Below the pieces are notes generated by a model that saw only the letters and a list, made by a program, of their open reading frames with translations, was not told where the DNA came from and ran no database searches. This document shows positions 50,423-60,123 of a DNA stretch of 64,000 bases, piece after piece (position 1 is the stretch's first letter; each line of letters begins with the position of its first letter). This DNA is from Gammaproteobacteria bacterium. GTDB taxonomy: Bacteria > Pseudomonadota > Gammaproteobacteria > Natronospirales > REEB76. The position numbers and the translations under genes were made by a program. Location of the stretch: positions 1-64,000 of the forward strand of contig JAGWOR010000007.1 of assembly GCA_028870845.1 (NCBI GenBank), written 5' to 3'.

Positions 50423-52246
50423 GTGATCGAAAAACTCCGCAATATCGCCATCATTGCCCATGTGGATCATGGCAAGACCACCCTCGTGGACCAGCTGCTC
50501 AGGCAGTCCGGCACCCTGGATGCGCGTACAGTCCTGCCCGAGCGGGTCATGGATTCCAATGACCTGGAGCGCGAGCGGGGCATCACTATCCTGGCAAAAA
50601 ACACCGCCATCCGCTGGAATGGCTACCGCATCAATATCGTGGACACACCGGGGCATGCGGATTTTGGCGGCGAAGTGGAACGCGTATTGTCCATGGTGGA
50701 TTCCGTGTTGCTGCTGGTGGACGCTGTGGATGGCCCAATGCCGCAGACCCGCTTCGTCACCCAGAAGGCCTTCGCCCACGGCCTACGGCCCATTGTGGTG
50801 ATCAACAAGATTGATCGGGATGGCGCGCGGCCCCACTGGGTCCTTGACCAGACTTTCGACCTGTTTGACAAGCTCGGGGCATCCGACCAGCAGCTGGACT
50901 TCCCGGTGATCTACGCCTCGGCCTTGCAGGGCCACGCGACCCATGACCTGGTACACCCGGGCAGGGACATGACTGCGCTGTTCGAAACCATTGTCGAGTT
51001 CACGCCACCGCCGGCGGTGGATCTGGACGGCCCATTCCAGATGCAGGTGAGTTCACTGGATTATTCCAGTTACGTGGGCGCCATCGGCATTGGCCGCATT
51101 GCCCGCGGATCCCTGGCGCGCAACAGCAGCGTGGCGGTGATCGGCCACGACGGCCTGGTGCGGCAGGAGCGGGTGCTGCAGGTATTCGGCTTTCTGGGCT
51201 TGCAGCGTGTTGAAGTGCAGGAAGCCAAGGCCGGAGACATCGTGGCATTTACCGGTATTTCGGCGCCACGCATCTCCGATACCTTATGTGATCCCGAGCA
51301 TGTGGAATCGCTGCCATCCCTGAGCGTGGATGCGCCCACCATCAGCATGACGTTTGAAACCAACAATTCCCCTTTTGCCGGCCAGGATGGCAGGTTTCTC
51401 ACCAGCCGCCAGGTGCGTGAACGCCTGTACCGTGAAGCCCTGCATAACGTGGCGCTGCAAGTGGAAGATACCGCAGACCCTGAAAAATTCCGGATTTCGG
51501 GGCGCGGAGAATTGCATTTATCCATCCTCTTGGAAACCATGCGTCGCGAAGGTTATGAGATCGCCGTGTCACGTCCGCAGGTCATCGATCGTCAGGTGGA
51601 AGGCGTGCGCCATGAGCCTTTTGAGATGCTCTCGGTGGACATCGAGGAGCGCCACCGTGGGAACCTGATGGAAGCCCTGGGAGCACGCGGCGGCGATCTC
51701 CAGGACATGCGACTGGATGGTCGCGGGCGAGTGCGCCTGGATTACCGCATTCCGGCGCGCGGACTGATCGGATTTCAGACCGAATTCCGCACGCTGACCT
51801 CCGGCACCGGATTGCTGCATCATGTGTTTGATGGCTACCGTGCCGCCAGCCAGACCGCAACCCGCCCGCGAGCCAACGGCGCCATGATTTCCAATGCCAC
51901 CGGCAGGGCCGTGGCCTATGCCTTGTTCAATTTGCAGGAACGCGGAAGACTGCTGGTGGCCCCAGGTGACCCGGTGTACGAAGGCCAGATCGTCGGCATC
52001 CATGCGCGTGACAGCGATCTGACGGTGAATCCGCTGAAAACCAAGCAGCTCACCAACATCCGGGCCGCAGGCCGCGATGAAAACATCCTGCTGACGCCGG
52101 CCCTGCATTTCACCCTGGAACAGGCCATGGAATTCATCGGCAACGACGAACTGGTGGAAATCACACCGCGCAATATCCGTTTGCGCAAGCGATACCTGAG
52201 TGAGCTGGAGCGCAAGCGGGCATCGCGTAGCGTTGCCGTGGCCTGA
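50423..52246 (+). CDS. typA: ribosome-associated GTPase BipA/TypA
   Basis: 607 residues, the same length as E. coli BipA, a translational GTPase that acts in 50S assembly and at low temperature. G1 is [18 protein letters not shown]2 [13 protein letters not shown]3 [16 protein letters not shown]4 [13 protein letters not shown]. The C-terminal EF-G-like domains and the BipA-specific end ([33 protein letters not shown]) are intact. The start is GTG 50423 ([18 protein letters not shown]), matching E. coli MIEKLRN; the frame is open upstream but not conserved. There is no good Shine-Dalgarno. Confidence 0.96.
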   Translation: MIEKLRNIAIIAHVDHGKTTLVDQLLRQSGTLDARTVLPERVMDSNDLERERGITILAKNTAIRWNGYRINIVDTPGHADFGGEVERVLSMVDSVLLLVDAVDGPMPQTRFVTQKAFAHGLRPIVVINKIDRDGARPHWVLDQTFDLFDKLGASDQQLDFPVIYASALQGHATHDLVHPGRDMTALFETIVEFTPPPAVDLDGPFQMQVSSLDYSSYVGAIGIGRIARGSLARNSSVAVIGHDGLVRQERVLQVFGFLGLQRVEVQEAKAGDIVAFTGISAPRISDTLCDPEHVESLPSLSVDAPTISMTFETNNSPFAGQDGRFLTSRQVRERLYREALHNVALQVEDTADPEKFRISGRGELHLSILLETMRREGYEIAVSRPQVIDRQVEGVRHEPFEMLSVDIEERHRGNLMEALGARGGDLQDMRLDGRGRVRLDYRIPARGLIGFQTEFRTLTSGTGLLHHVFDGYRAASQTATRPRANGAMISNATGRAVAYALFNLQERGRLLVAPGDPVYEGQIVGIHARDSDLTVNPLKTKQLTNIRAAGRDENILLTPALHFTLEQAMEFIGNDELVEITPRNIRLRKRYLSELERKRASRSVAVA

Positions 52247-52272
52247 TCCCAGCGGTATGGGCCGGAAACAAG

Positions 52273-52863
52273 ATGAGCGCTGATTTATACACACAGGCGT
52301 TGCAGCGGTTCCAGGAACTGTTCGCCCGTGCCCAGACCCTGGACATCCCCGAACCCGCAGCCATGAGCCTGGCTACTGCCGATGCGGACGGCCGGCCATC
52401 GGTGCGCACCGTGTTGCTAAAGGCTGTCGATCAACGCGGTTTTGTCTTTTATACCAACATGCGAAGCCGCAAGGGCTCGCAGCTGCTTGCCAATCCGCAC
52501 GCCGCATTGTGCTTATTCTGGCAGCCGCTCATGGAACAGGCGCTGGTGGAAGGCGCGGTGCAGCCGGTCAGCGATGCAGAAGCGGATCAGTATTGGGCCA
52601 CCCGCGAGCGCATGAGCCAGATCGGCGCCTGGGCATCCCAGCAATCCCAGCCATTGCCTGAACGGGCGGCACTGGAGAAGCGTTACGATGAATTCGAGCA
52701 GCAATTCTCTGGCCAGTCTGTGCCGCGTCCGCAATACTGGACCGGCTTTCGTCTACAGCCGGATCTGATCGAGTTCTGGAAATCACGGCCCGGGCGCCTG
52801 CATGAACGCGAACGCTACTTCAGCCAACAGGGACGCTGGCAATGGCAGCTTCTGTATCCCTGA
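52273..52863 (+). CDS. pdxH: pyridoxamine 5'-phosphate oxidase
   Basis: 196-residue FMN enzyme that oxidises pyridoxamine/pyridoxine phosphate to PLP, the cofactor of the several aminotransferases in this window. Family features: MSLATADADGRPSVRTVLLKAVDQRGFVFYTN split by FMN contacts, SRKGSQLLANPHAALCLFW, GAWASQQSQPL, and the C-terminal EFWKSRPGRLHERERY with the PLP-site arginine and histidine. It follows typA by 26 bp and its end overlaps the dusA frame. Confidence 0.95.
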   Translation: MSADLYTQALQRFQELFARAQTLDIPEPAAMSLATADADGRPSVRTVLLKAVDQRGFVFYTNMRSRKGSQLLANPHAALCLFWQPLMEQALVEGAVQPVSDAEADQYWATRERMSQIGAWASQQSQPLPERAALEKRYDEFEQQFSGQSVPRPQYWTGFRLQPDLIEFWKSRPGRLHERERYFSQQGRWQWQLLYP

Positions 52864-53882
52864 GCACGTTCAGGATCATGCCGAAGACACGGGAGCATCG
52901 TCCGATTCCGGCCGCGTCACACCGGGTATGTGTGGCGCCCATGATGGACTATACCGACAGGCATTTCCGCTATTTGATCCGCCTCATGAGCCGGCATACC
53001 CGCCTGTATACCGAAATGCTGACCAGCGGTGCGCTGCTCAACGGCGATTCCCGCCGGCACTTGGCATTCCACAGCGCCGAACACCCGCTTGCCCTGCAGG
53101 TGGGAGGCAGCGACCCCGGCGAGCTGGCCCGCTGTACACGGCTGGCTGTCGATTACGGCTATGACGAAATCAACCTCAATGTGGGTTGTCCCAGCGAACG
53201 CGTGCAGTCGGGGCGTTTCGGTGCCTGCCTGATGACGGAGCCGATGCTGGTGGCGGATTGCGTGGCCGCCATGTCGGCTGCTGGCGGCATACCGGTTAGC
53301 GTTAAGACCCGCATCGGCGTGGACGAGCACGACAGCTACGCGCACCTGGCGGATTTTATACACACGGTGAGCACGGGCGGCTGCAACCTGTTCATTATTC
53401 ACGCGCGCAAGGCCTGGCTGCACGGCCTTAGCCCCAAACAAAACCGCGAGTTGCCGCCGCTACAGTATGCGAATGTGCGGCGTCTCAAACAGGATTTTCC
53501 CAGTCTGACTATCGTGATCAACGGCGGAATCCAGACGCTGGAAGACATGCAATCGCATCTAAATTCACTGGATGGCGTGATGATCGGCCGCGAAGCCCTG
53601 GCCAATCCTTATCTGTTCGCACAGGTGGATCTTGCCTGTTTCGGCGAGCCCGGTTCGGTGCACTCACGCTCACAGCTGCTGGAGGACTGGCTGCCCTATG
53701 TTGAATCGCAGCTGCGTGCGGGTGTGCCGTTGGCGCGCATGAGCCGGCATGTGCTGGGCATATTTAAAGGCTGTCCGGGCGCACGCCGATGGCGGCGGAT
53801 TTTGAGCGAAACTTGCACACTTCCTGAAGCAACTATCCAGAGCCTTGATGCTGCACTATCTGTCGTGCAGGAAAATGCATAG
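52842..53882 (+). CDS. dusA: tRNA-dihydrouridine(20/20a) synthase
   Basis: 346-residue FMN-dependent enzyme that reduces U20/U20a in the tRNA D-loop. VCVAPMMDYTDRHFRYLIRLMSR, TEMLTSGALLNGD, INLNVGCPSERVQSGRFGACLM (catalytic Cys in NVGCPS), ARKAWLHGLSPKQNRELPPL and GVMIGREALANPY are DusA signatures. The start may be ATG 52842, 22 nt inside pdxH with AGGGA upstream, or ATG 52878, 15 nt after the pdxH stop; family similarity starts only at about residue 26, so it does not decide. Confidence 0.94.
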   Translation: MAASVSLSTFRIMPKTREHRPIPAASHRVCVAPMMDYTDRHFRYLIRLMSRHTRLYTEMLTSGALLNGDSRRHLAFHSAEHPLALQVGGSDPGELARCTRLAVDYGYDEINLNVGCPSERVQSGRFGACLMTEPMLVADCVAAMSAAGGIPVSVKTRIGVDEHDSYAHLADFIHTVSTGGCNLFIIHARKAWLHGLSPKQNRELPPLQYANVRRLKQDFPSLTIVINGGIQTLEDMQSHLNSLDGVMIGREALANPYLFAQVDLACFGEPGSVHSRSQLLEDWLPYVESQLRAGVPLARMSRHVLGIFKGCPGARRWRRILSETCTLPEATIQSLDAALSVVQENA

Positions 53883-54490
53883 TGCATAGAGATTCAAGTA
53901 CGCTGTATATTGCGATACACGTATGAGCGCAGCGTAAATCACTGCATGCAAAGGTCCGGGTGGGTCGATGCGCGTATTTGGTGCATAGGAAAGCGCATAT
54001 ATATTTTTATGCACGTTTATGTGGAATCGTAATGAGTTTGTCATTCGAATTTACCCGGGGATCGGCAAATAAAAAATCCGGACTCCTGATCTCACATGAC
54101 CTCACGAGTCTGCATTGCAACAATCTCAGGTAAATGAATGGCTTATGTGAACTTTAGCGAAGGAGTTCACCAGCGTCGCGTAAACGCAACGATTTTTGCT
54201 TAACCATAAATCCTTTCATAAGCCGGTGGATTTCCTCATCAATCTAGCGCAGTAATCACTGTATCTGTTTATTTTTTATGAGATTTAATTTTTAAAGCCG
54301 TTTTTTATCACTCCAGCTGGCATAAACAGAAAATTATTTTTTGTCCCTTGACAGCGACAAGCTGAGTGCTACCCTCAAGGTACTAAGAAAAACCCTGCTG
54401 CCTCTCGGGGGAGTCAAGGCAACACGTTTTTGGGTAAGGCACCCGCTTGCGGGCGCCTTAGTGTTTTCCTTGCTGTTCGGGAGATGACAC
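53883..54490. other. AT-rich intergenic region with promoter and structured leader
   Basis: 608 bp without a gene. The first 450 bp are much richer in AT than the flanks and show no coding frame, RNA gene or family repeat I recognise. A promoter-like pair (TTGACA at 54348-54353, 16 bp, TACCCT at 54370-54375) precedes a leader of about 110 nt with two hairpins, described below, that leads into the 1772-residue gene. Confidence 0.6.
54436..54467 (+). terminator. attenuator-like hairpin in the leader of the giant secreted protein gene
   Basis: AAGGC-A-CCCGC, loop TT, GCGGG-C-GCCTT (54436-54459), closed further by ACAC/GTGT and followed by GTGTTTT. It looks like an intrinsic terminator but lies between the predicted promoter and the ATG at 54491. 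An upstream hairpin at 54399-54421 (TGCC, CTC, loop GGGG, GAG, GGCA) may be an antiterminator or sensor part. The leader matches no riboswitch class I know. Confidence 0.5.
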
Positions 54491-57400
54491 ATGCTTCGTA
54501 AGATCTTGGGCCTAAAGGCCGCTTTCCTGAGTACCGCGTTCCTGATGCTGCTTTTATGCCTGCCACAGGCGCAGGCTGCAAACACTTCAGGTGCACATAC
54601 CTATACCTCGTCGATTTACAGTAAGGCGGTGCCGGTGACAACCCCGGCTCTCCGTACCCTGCAACATACCAATTTGCCGTCGATCATGCGGGCGGTAATT
54701 GGTAACCGCAGTTACTCCCAACAGCAGATCGATCAGCTTCGCCAGAAGCTGATCGCTGGCGGCTATATCAAGCCGCCCAAGTCACCCTACCTGATCCCCC
54801 TCGGGAAGCTGAAACCCACTGGCGCCATGCCCCAGGGTGTCGTCAGCACCCGCCACTTGCAGTCACACATGGGCCAGCGCCTGAGCATCAGCACCGGCGT
54901 AGTGTTCCCCGGCATCGGCGTGTCCGACTCGCCGCCGGATTCCATCGGCTGCGCCCCGCCCGATACCGACGATGCCGTCGGCCATGACACCGCCATCGGC
55001 GGTGATGCAGTGGTCGAAATCGTGAACACCTGTGAAGGCCCCGGCGTGGGCTCCTTCAAGGTGTGGAATGCCAGCACCGGCGCCGTGATCCAGGGCACCA
55101 CTTCCTTGGCAGGTATGTGGTCCTCCGGCAGCGGCTGCGACAACGGCGGCGGCGACAACCAGGTCCTGTACGACCAGTTCGCCCATGTCTGGCTGTTGTC
55201 CCAGTTCAACAACGCCTATACCGGTATCTGCCTCGCGGTCTCCAGCACCGATGACCCGACCGGCACCTACCATCTGTACAACATCGTCATGGATCCCAAT
55301 GGCTTCACCGACTACCCGAAGGTGGGCATCTGGGTGACCGGCGATGCCAACACCGATTCCTACTTCGTGTCGGCCAACGACTTTCCGCCGGCGGCCTGCG
55401 GCAATTGCGTGGTCTACACGGCCGTGCAGCGCTCGGCAGCCCTCAGCGGCGGCACCGCCGGCGTGCTCACCGTCATCGGCCCTTCGTACACCACCGGCCT
55501 GGACTTCTCGGCCCTGCCGGCCGATGTGGACGGCCTCAACATGGCGCCCCTGGATGACCCCGAAATTTACATGGACTACATCAGCCCGTATTACTACGGC
55601 GGCAACACCTACGCCCTGGAACTGTGGCAGATGTCGGTGAACTGGAGCGCTAATAGCGCCAGTGTCACCGGCCCCACCGCGATCACGGTGGATCCGTTCG
55701 AGGACGGCGCTATTGGATGCGCGCCCCAGCCTTCGCCGGGCGAATGCCTGCCGACCCTGGGCGACCGCTTGATGTTCCGGCTGGCCTATCGCAACGGCTA
55801 CACAGGCAACTCCGACCAGGTGCTGTTGGTCAACCACGCGGTGGTTGACACCAGCCAGAGTTCGAACCCCATCGGCATCGACTGGTATGAGCTCACCGCG
55901 CCCTCCGGCAGCACCAATGTGGGTGACTGGGCCATCGCCCAGCAGGCCTTGTATTCCCCGGCCGATGGCAATAGCCGCTTCATGGGCTCCATCTCCATGG
56001 ACCATGTGGGCAACATCGGCCTTGGCTACACCATCTCGGGTCCTAGTGTGGATCCCTCGGTCGCGGTCACCGGACAGGACGTCGGCTCGCCCCCGGGGAC
56101 CATGGATATACCTGAGAACATCCTGATCGCCGGCACCGGCGTGCAGGAGAGCACCGGCCGTTGGGGCGACTATTCCTCCATCATGGCCAGCGCCACCGAT
56201 GACTGCACCTTCTGGACCGCCCAGGAGTACATCTCCAGTACCGGTTCCTTCCACTGGTCCACGGGCAATGGTTCGTTCAAGTTCACCAACTGCTCCATCG
56301 GACCGGAAGGCACCCTGGCCGGCACCATCACCGATGCCAACACTGGCAACCCGATTTCCGGTGCCGCGGTGACCCTCACCCCCGGAAACGATACCGCCGT
56401 CAGCAACAGCAGCGGCCAATACACCATGACCGTACCAGTGGGTACCTATGCAGCCGCGGCTTCAGCATTCGGCTACGTGACAGGCACGGCCTCGGGTCTG
56501 GGTATCACCCAGAACCAGACTCTGACCCAGGACTTCTCCCTGACTCCGGAGCCCTCGGCCACCATCTCGGGCAATGTCAATGACGCCACCCCGAGTGGCC
56601 ATGCCTATGGCCTGTACAGCGAAGTCAAGGTGACCACGCCCAATTACGGCCAGGTGGCGGATGTCTGGACCAGCCCCACGGGCGCCTACAGCGTGTCCGT
56701 GCCGCAAGGTGCTGATTACACCCTGACCGCGACACCGTACCTGCCTGGCTATGTGGCGGGTACCGCCACGGTCACCAATTTGGGTGGCGACACCTCCCAG
56801 AATCTGGGCCCGACGGTGGGTTCGAGCTGCTCGGCTCCAGGCTATGGTTTCGTCAACGGTTTCGGCGAGAACTTTGACGGTGGGACTTTCCCGCCCACCG
56901 GCTGGACCGTGACCAATGACTACTCGGGTTCACCGATCCAGTGGGATACCAATGCCAACTGGAACGACCAGAACTACACCAACGGTACCGGCGTAGCGGC
57001 CACCGCCGACAGCAACAATGCTGCCAGCCTGTATGGCTACACCGGCAGCTACGACACCTCGCTGGAAACGCCGGAAATCCCGGTGGCCAGCCTGGGTCCC
57101 AACCCGGTGCTGTCGTTCTCCGTGAACTATCACGAATACAGCGGCAACGATGCCCTGGACGTGGATGTCAGCGGTGACGGTGGCACCACCTGGACCACCC
57201 TGGACCACATCACCACCAACTATGGAGCGCTGTACTCGACGCCGGGAGCCAATCTCCAGGTGCCGCTGACGATCCCCAATGGCGCGACGCAGATCATCCT
57301 GCGGTGGCGCTATTACAACCTGGTGAGCGGTTTTGACTGGTATGCGCAGATCGACAACGTGTCGGTCGGTGCGTGCACAGCCTTTGCCGGCGGACTGGTG

Positions 57401-59809
57401 TATGGCCAGGTGACGGACCAGAACACCGGCCTCGGCCTGAACGGCGCAGCGGTGTCCGATAGCAACTCGCCGGCCAACAGCACCACCACCTTCACCAACA
57501 CGGCGGACCCGAACCTGCCGCCGGCGTATTACTTCCTGTTCAGCGACACCAATGCTGCGGACGTAATCACCGCCTCGTATTCGGGTTACACCAGCGGTAC
57601 CGCCACCCTGAACGTGACCAATGACAGTGAAACCCAGCAGGATTTTGCCCTGGGCGCGCCCCAGTTCAGCATCAATCCGACGAAGTTTGCACTGCATGTC
57701 AGGGTCGGGACCCAGGCCATCCGCTACCTGACGATCAACAACACCGGTACCGGGGACGGTAACTACAGCTTCCTGACCTTCGACAACGCGCCTCCCTCCA
57801 TGCCCACCGGTGGTGGAGCCCCGCTGAACTCGATCCACTGCCAGCATCTGGCGCCTGCGAGCTACGTGTTCCTGGCACAGACCAAGGGTGGTAGTGGCTT
57901 GGATGCCGGCTGCGGTATCCAGGACGGCATGACCCGCGGTGGGCCGAACGGCTCGGGCTGGACGGCCCTCAGCAACCTTCCCTATTCGATCATGGACGAC
58001 GCCTCAGCCGAGGATGAAGGCACCGGGTTGCTGTACGACGTGGGTGGTTATGGCAGCTCCGGCGTGACCGCCAATGCCAACGTCTACGATCCAAGCACCG
58101 GCACCTGGACGGCCATTGCACCCATGCCGGCGGCCCTGGAAAAACCGGCTGCTGCCTTCATCGCCGGCAAGCTGTATGTGGCCGATGGCTGGACCGGTTC
58201 CGGTAATGCCTCCGGAGCCCTGTACGTCTATGACCCCAGCACCGGCGCCTGGACCACCGATGCAGCCAGCAATCCTGCTCCGGAAGGCGGTGGTGCGTCT
58301 GTGGCAGTGCTGAACAACCAGATGTACCTGATGGGCGGATGCCCCACGGGCTCCAGTTGTGGCGACACTCCGTTCGTGGCCTATAACCCGGCCACCGACA
58401 GCTGGACGCAGCTGGCACCGTATCCACACGCAAACTCTTGGGCGAGCTGCGGAGCGGTTGCAGGTGTCATCTACTGCGCAGGCGGTACCGCGGGCAGCAC
58501 CGAGTATGCCGACGGCTACATGTATGACGCATCCAGCAACAGCTGGACGGCCATTGCTCCAATCCCGGTGTCATCCGGCGGCTTGTGGGCATCGGGCTAC
58601 ATCGGTAACTCCCTGGGCCTGTTTGTTTCAGGCGGCGTGACCGCGAACTTCTCAACGGTCACCAACCAGGGCTTCGTCTACACCCCGGGCACCAACAGCT
58701 GGAGCGCATTGCCGAACTCCAACTACACGGATTACCGTGGCGGCAGCGCCTGCGGCTTCTATAGGGTCGGTGGTTCCAGCGGTGGCTTCACACCCACGAA
58801 CTACTTCGAAGTGTTGCCGGGTATCACACCCTGCGGTACTTCGCCGATTCCGTGGCTGTCCATTGAACCGCCCACAGGCACTGTGGCGGCGGGTAGCTCC
58901 GACCAGCTGAAGTTCCGCTTCCGCGGCGGCCCTGCCAGTGGTGTGAAACCCTTCACGGTTTCCCACGCCTACGTGGATCTCCAGGGCACGCCCTATGGCA
59001 TGCAGATGATCAAGCTGCAGGTACATTGGGACCCGATGCCTGTGGATCTGTCCGTGGCTGCGACCCAGAGCCTGCCCACTGTGTATGTGGGTGGTATCGA
59101 GGTGTACACCGTAACCGTGACCAATAACCAGAAACCTGGACATGGTCCGGCCACGCAGATTGCACTGACCTATAATCTGCCGGCGGGAGCCAATCTGCTC
59201 AACACGCAGGGTTCCATGACCTGCAGCCTGGTGAGCGGCGTCTCAACCTGCGATTACACTGTCCTGTCCCAGGGGCAGTCGGTCAGTGAGACCTACTTCG
59301 TAGTACCGTCCATTGCAGGGACTTTGAACAGCACATTCTCAGTCACTTCAAGGATGCCGGACGACAATCCTGCCAATAACACCACTTCGATCTCTGCGAA
59401 TGTGTTGGCAGTGGCACACGTGACCCTGAACTCCTTCACGGTCAACCATGCCAGCGTGCCTGTGGGTGGCCAGGTGACCTATAACCTGGGCGTTGGCAAC
59501 CAGGGCCCTGGCAATGCCAAGGGAGTCAAGATCACGCTTCCGCTTCCGGCGAACATGAAGTTTACCGGCTCAAGCTCGGGCGCCTGCTCCAACAGCAAGG
59601 GCTTGGTGATCTGCAACCTCGGGTTGATGACGAAAGGCGGCAACTCCAACGTGAGCATCACGGCAACCGCGGTTGGCGCGGGAGCGGTGAACACGATGGC
59701 GACTGTCTCCAGCACCAGCCGCGATCCGAGCAACAGCAACCACTCGGGCATCGTGCACATCACTGTGAGCCCCACGGCCCAGCCGCCGTCACCGCGCGGA
59801 GGCAAGTAA
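54491..59809 (+). CDS. giant secreted multidomain protein (kelch, carboxypeptidase-regulatory-like and DUF11 domains)
   Basis: 1772 residues. A signal peptide (AFLMLLLCLPQAQA, cleaved near residue 29) is followed by an Asp/Gly/Ser-rich domain (about 130-600) of unknown family, with SPPDSIGCAPPDTDDAVG. Then come carboxypeptidase-regulatory-like beta sandwiches near 606-680 and 690-780, a jelly-roll/cleaved-adhesin-like domain (about 790-960, ENFDGGTFPPTGWTV to WYAQIDNVSVG) and a third regulatory-like sandwich near 966-1050. About five kelch blades follow (1157-1446, for example NVYDPSTGTWTAIAPMP), then two DUF11 domains (1517-1767). No protease motif, LPXTG or PEP-CTERM tail is visible. Likely an extracellular adhesin-like or carbohydrate-related protein; function unknown. 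Its own leader and terminator make it monocistronic. Confidence 0.8.
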   Translation: MLRKILGLKAAFLSTAFLMLLLCLPQAQAANTSGAHTYTSSIYSKAVPVTTPALRTLQHTNLPSIMRAVIGNRSYSQQQIDQLRQKLIAGGYIKPPKSPYLIPLGKLKPTGAMPQGVVSTRHLQSHMGQRLSISTGVVFPGIGVSDSPPDSIGCAPPDTDDAVGHDTAIGGDAVVEIVNTCEGPGVGSFKVWNASTGAVIQGTTSLAGMWSSGSGCDNGGGDNQVLYDQFAHVWLLSQFNNAYTGICLAVSSTDDPTGTYHLYNIVMDPNGFTDYPKVGIWVTGDANTDSYFVSANDFPPAACGNCVVYTAVQRSAALSGGTAGVLTVIGPSYTTGLDFSALPADVDGLNMAPLDDPEIYMDYISPYYYGGNTYALELWQMSVNWSANSASVTGPTAITVDPFEDGAIGCAPQPSPGECLPTLGDRLMFRLAYRNGYTGNSDQVLLVNHAVVDTSQSSNPIGIDWYELTAPSGSTNVGDWAIAQQALYSPADGNSRFMGSISMDHVGNIGLGYTISGPSVDPSVAVTGQDVGSPPGTMDIPENILIAGTGVQESTGRWGDYSSIMASATDDCTFWTAQEYISSTGSFHWSTGNGSFKFTNCSIGPEGTLAGTITDANTGNPISGAAVTLTPGNDTAVSNSSGQYTMTVPVGTYAAAASAFGYVTGTASGLGITQNQTLTQDFSLTPEPSATISGNVNDATPSGHAYGLYSEVKVTTPNYGQVADVWTSPTGAYSVSVPQGADYTLTATPYLPGYVAGTATVTNLGGDTSQNLGPTVGSSCSAPGYGFVNGFGENFDGGTFPPTGWTVTNDYSGSPIQWDTNANWNDQNYTNGTGVAATADSNNAASLYGYTGSYDTSLETPEIPVASLGPNPVLSFSVNYHEYSGNDALDVDVSGDGGTTWTTLDHITTNYGALYSTPGANLQVPLTIPNGATQIILRWRYYNLVSGFDWYAQIDNVSVGACTAFAGGLVYGQVTDQNTGLGLNGAAVSDSNSPANSTTTFTNTADPNLPPAYYFLFSDTNAADVITASYSGYTSGTATLNVTNDSETQQDFALGAPQFSINPTKFALHVRVGTQAIRYLTINNTGTGDGNYSFLTFDNAPPSMPTGGGAPLNSIHCQHLAPASYVFLAQTKGGSGLDAGCGIQDGMTRGGPNGSGWTALSNLPYSIMDDASAEDEGTGLLYDVGGYGSSGVTANANVYDPSTGTWTAIAPMPAALEKPAAAFIAGKLYVADGWTGSGNASGALYVYDPSTGAWTTDAASNPAPEGGGASVAVLNNQMYLMGGCPTGSSCGDTPFVAYNPATDSWTQLAPYPHANSWASCGAVAGVIYCAGGTAGSTEYADGYMYDASSNSWTAIAPIPVSSGGLWASGYIGNSLGLFVSGGVTANFSTVTNQGFVYTPGTNSWSALPNSNYTDYRGGSACGFYRVGGSSGGFTPTNYFEVLPGITPCGTSPIPWLSIEPPTGTVAAGSSDQLKFRFRGGPASGVKPFTVSHAYVDLQGTPYGMQMIKLQVHWDPMPVDLSVAATQSLPTVYVGGIEVYTVTVTNNQKPGHGPATQIALTYNLPAGANLLNTQGSMTCSLVSGVSTCDYTVLSQGQSVSETYFVVPSIAGTLNSTFSVTSRMPDDNPANNTTSISANVLAVAHVTLNSFTVNHASVPVGGQVTYNLGVGNQGPGNAKGVKITLPLPANMKFTGSSSGACSNSKGLVICNLGLMTKGGNSNVSITATAVGAGAVNTMATVSSTSRDPSNSNHSGIVHITVSPTAQPPSPRGGK

Positions 59810-60123
59810 GGACGCCATGAGTATGGTGAACTGCATCGCACACGAAGGGGGCGCTCGACTCCCCAGTACAGCGCACTAACTCAGCGTGCGATAAGTAAGC
59901 CCCGGCCGAAAGGCCGGGGTTTTTTTTTACCCGGAGCAGAACCTTAACCGGCGTTGATCTGCGGCCCTTCGGTGGCAGGCAGCGCCCACGGTAAAACCGG
60001 TACTTTCCCCAGTGCTTGCAGACGCTAGTATTCAGGCGCCCTCGGGGACTGTGGTGACTGATTCCATCTACGGGAATGCCTTCACCTACAATAGGCTGGA
60101 ACCAATGTAATGGATGTATTTGA
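59810..60123. other. intergenic region after the giant gene
   Basis: 314 bp. It contains the strong terminator at 59900-59928 and, beyond it, no recognisable gene or RNA. Short minus-strand frames across the region are not supported. Confidence 0.5.
59900..59928 (+). terminator. strong intrinsic terminator of the giant secreted protein gene
   Basis: CCCCGGCC, loop GAAA (a stable GNRA tetraloop), GGCCGGGG, then nine T. It lies 90 bp past the stop codon and is the clearest terminator in the window. Confidence 0.95.

Noticed and set aside
54380-54490. c-di-GMP-I (GEMM) riboswitch
   Set aside because: Tempting because c-di-GMP genes are nearby and the leader is structured, but the conserved GGACGCAAAGCC-like core and receptor are absent.
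54863-56419. 518-residue minus-strand open frame opposite the giant secreted protein gene
   Set aside because: It mirrors the GC-rich codon pattern of the plus-strand gene, has Gly/Ala/Arg/Val-rich low-complexity composition and no family resemblance; the plus-strand frame has a signal peptide and clear domains.
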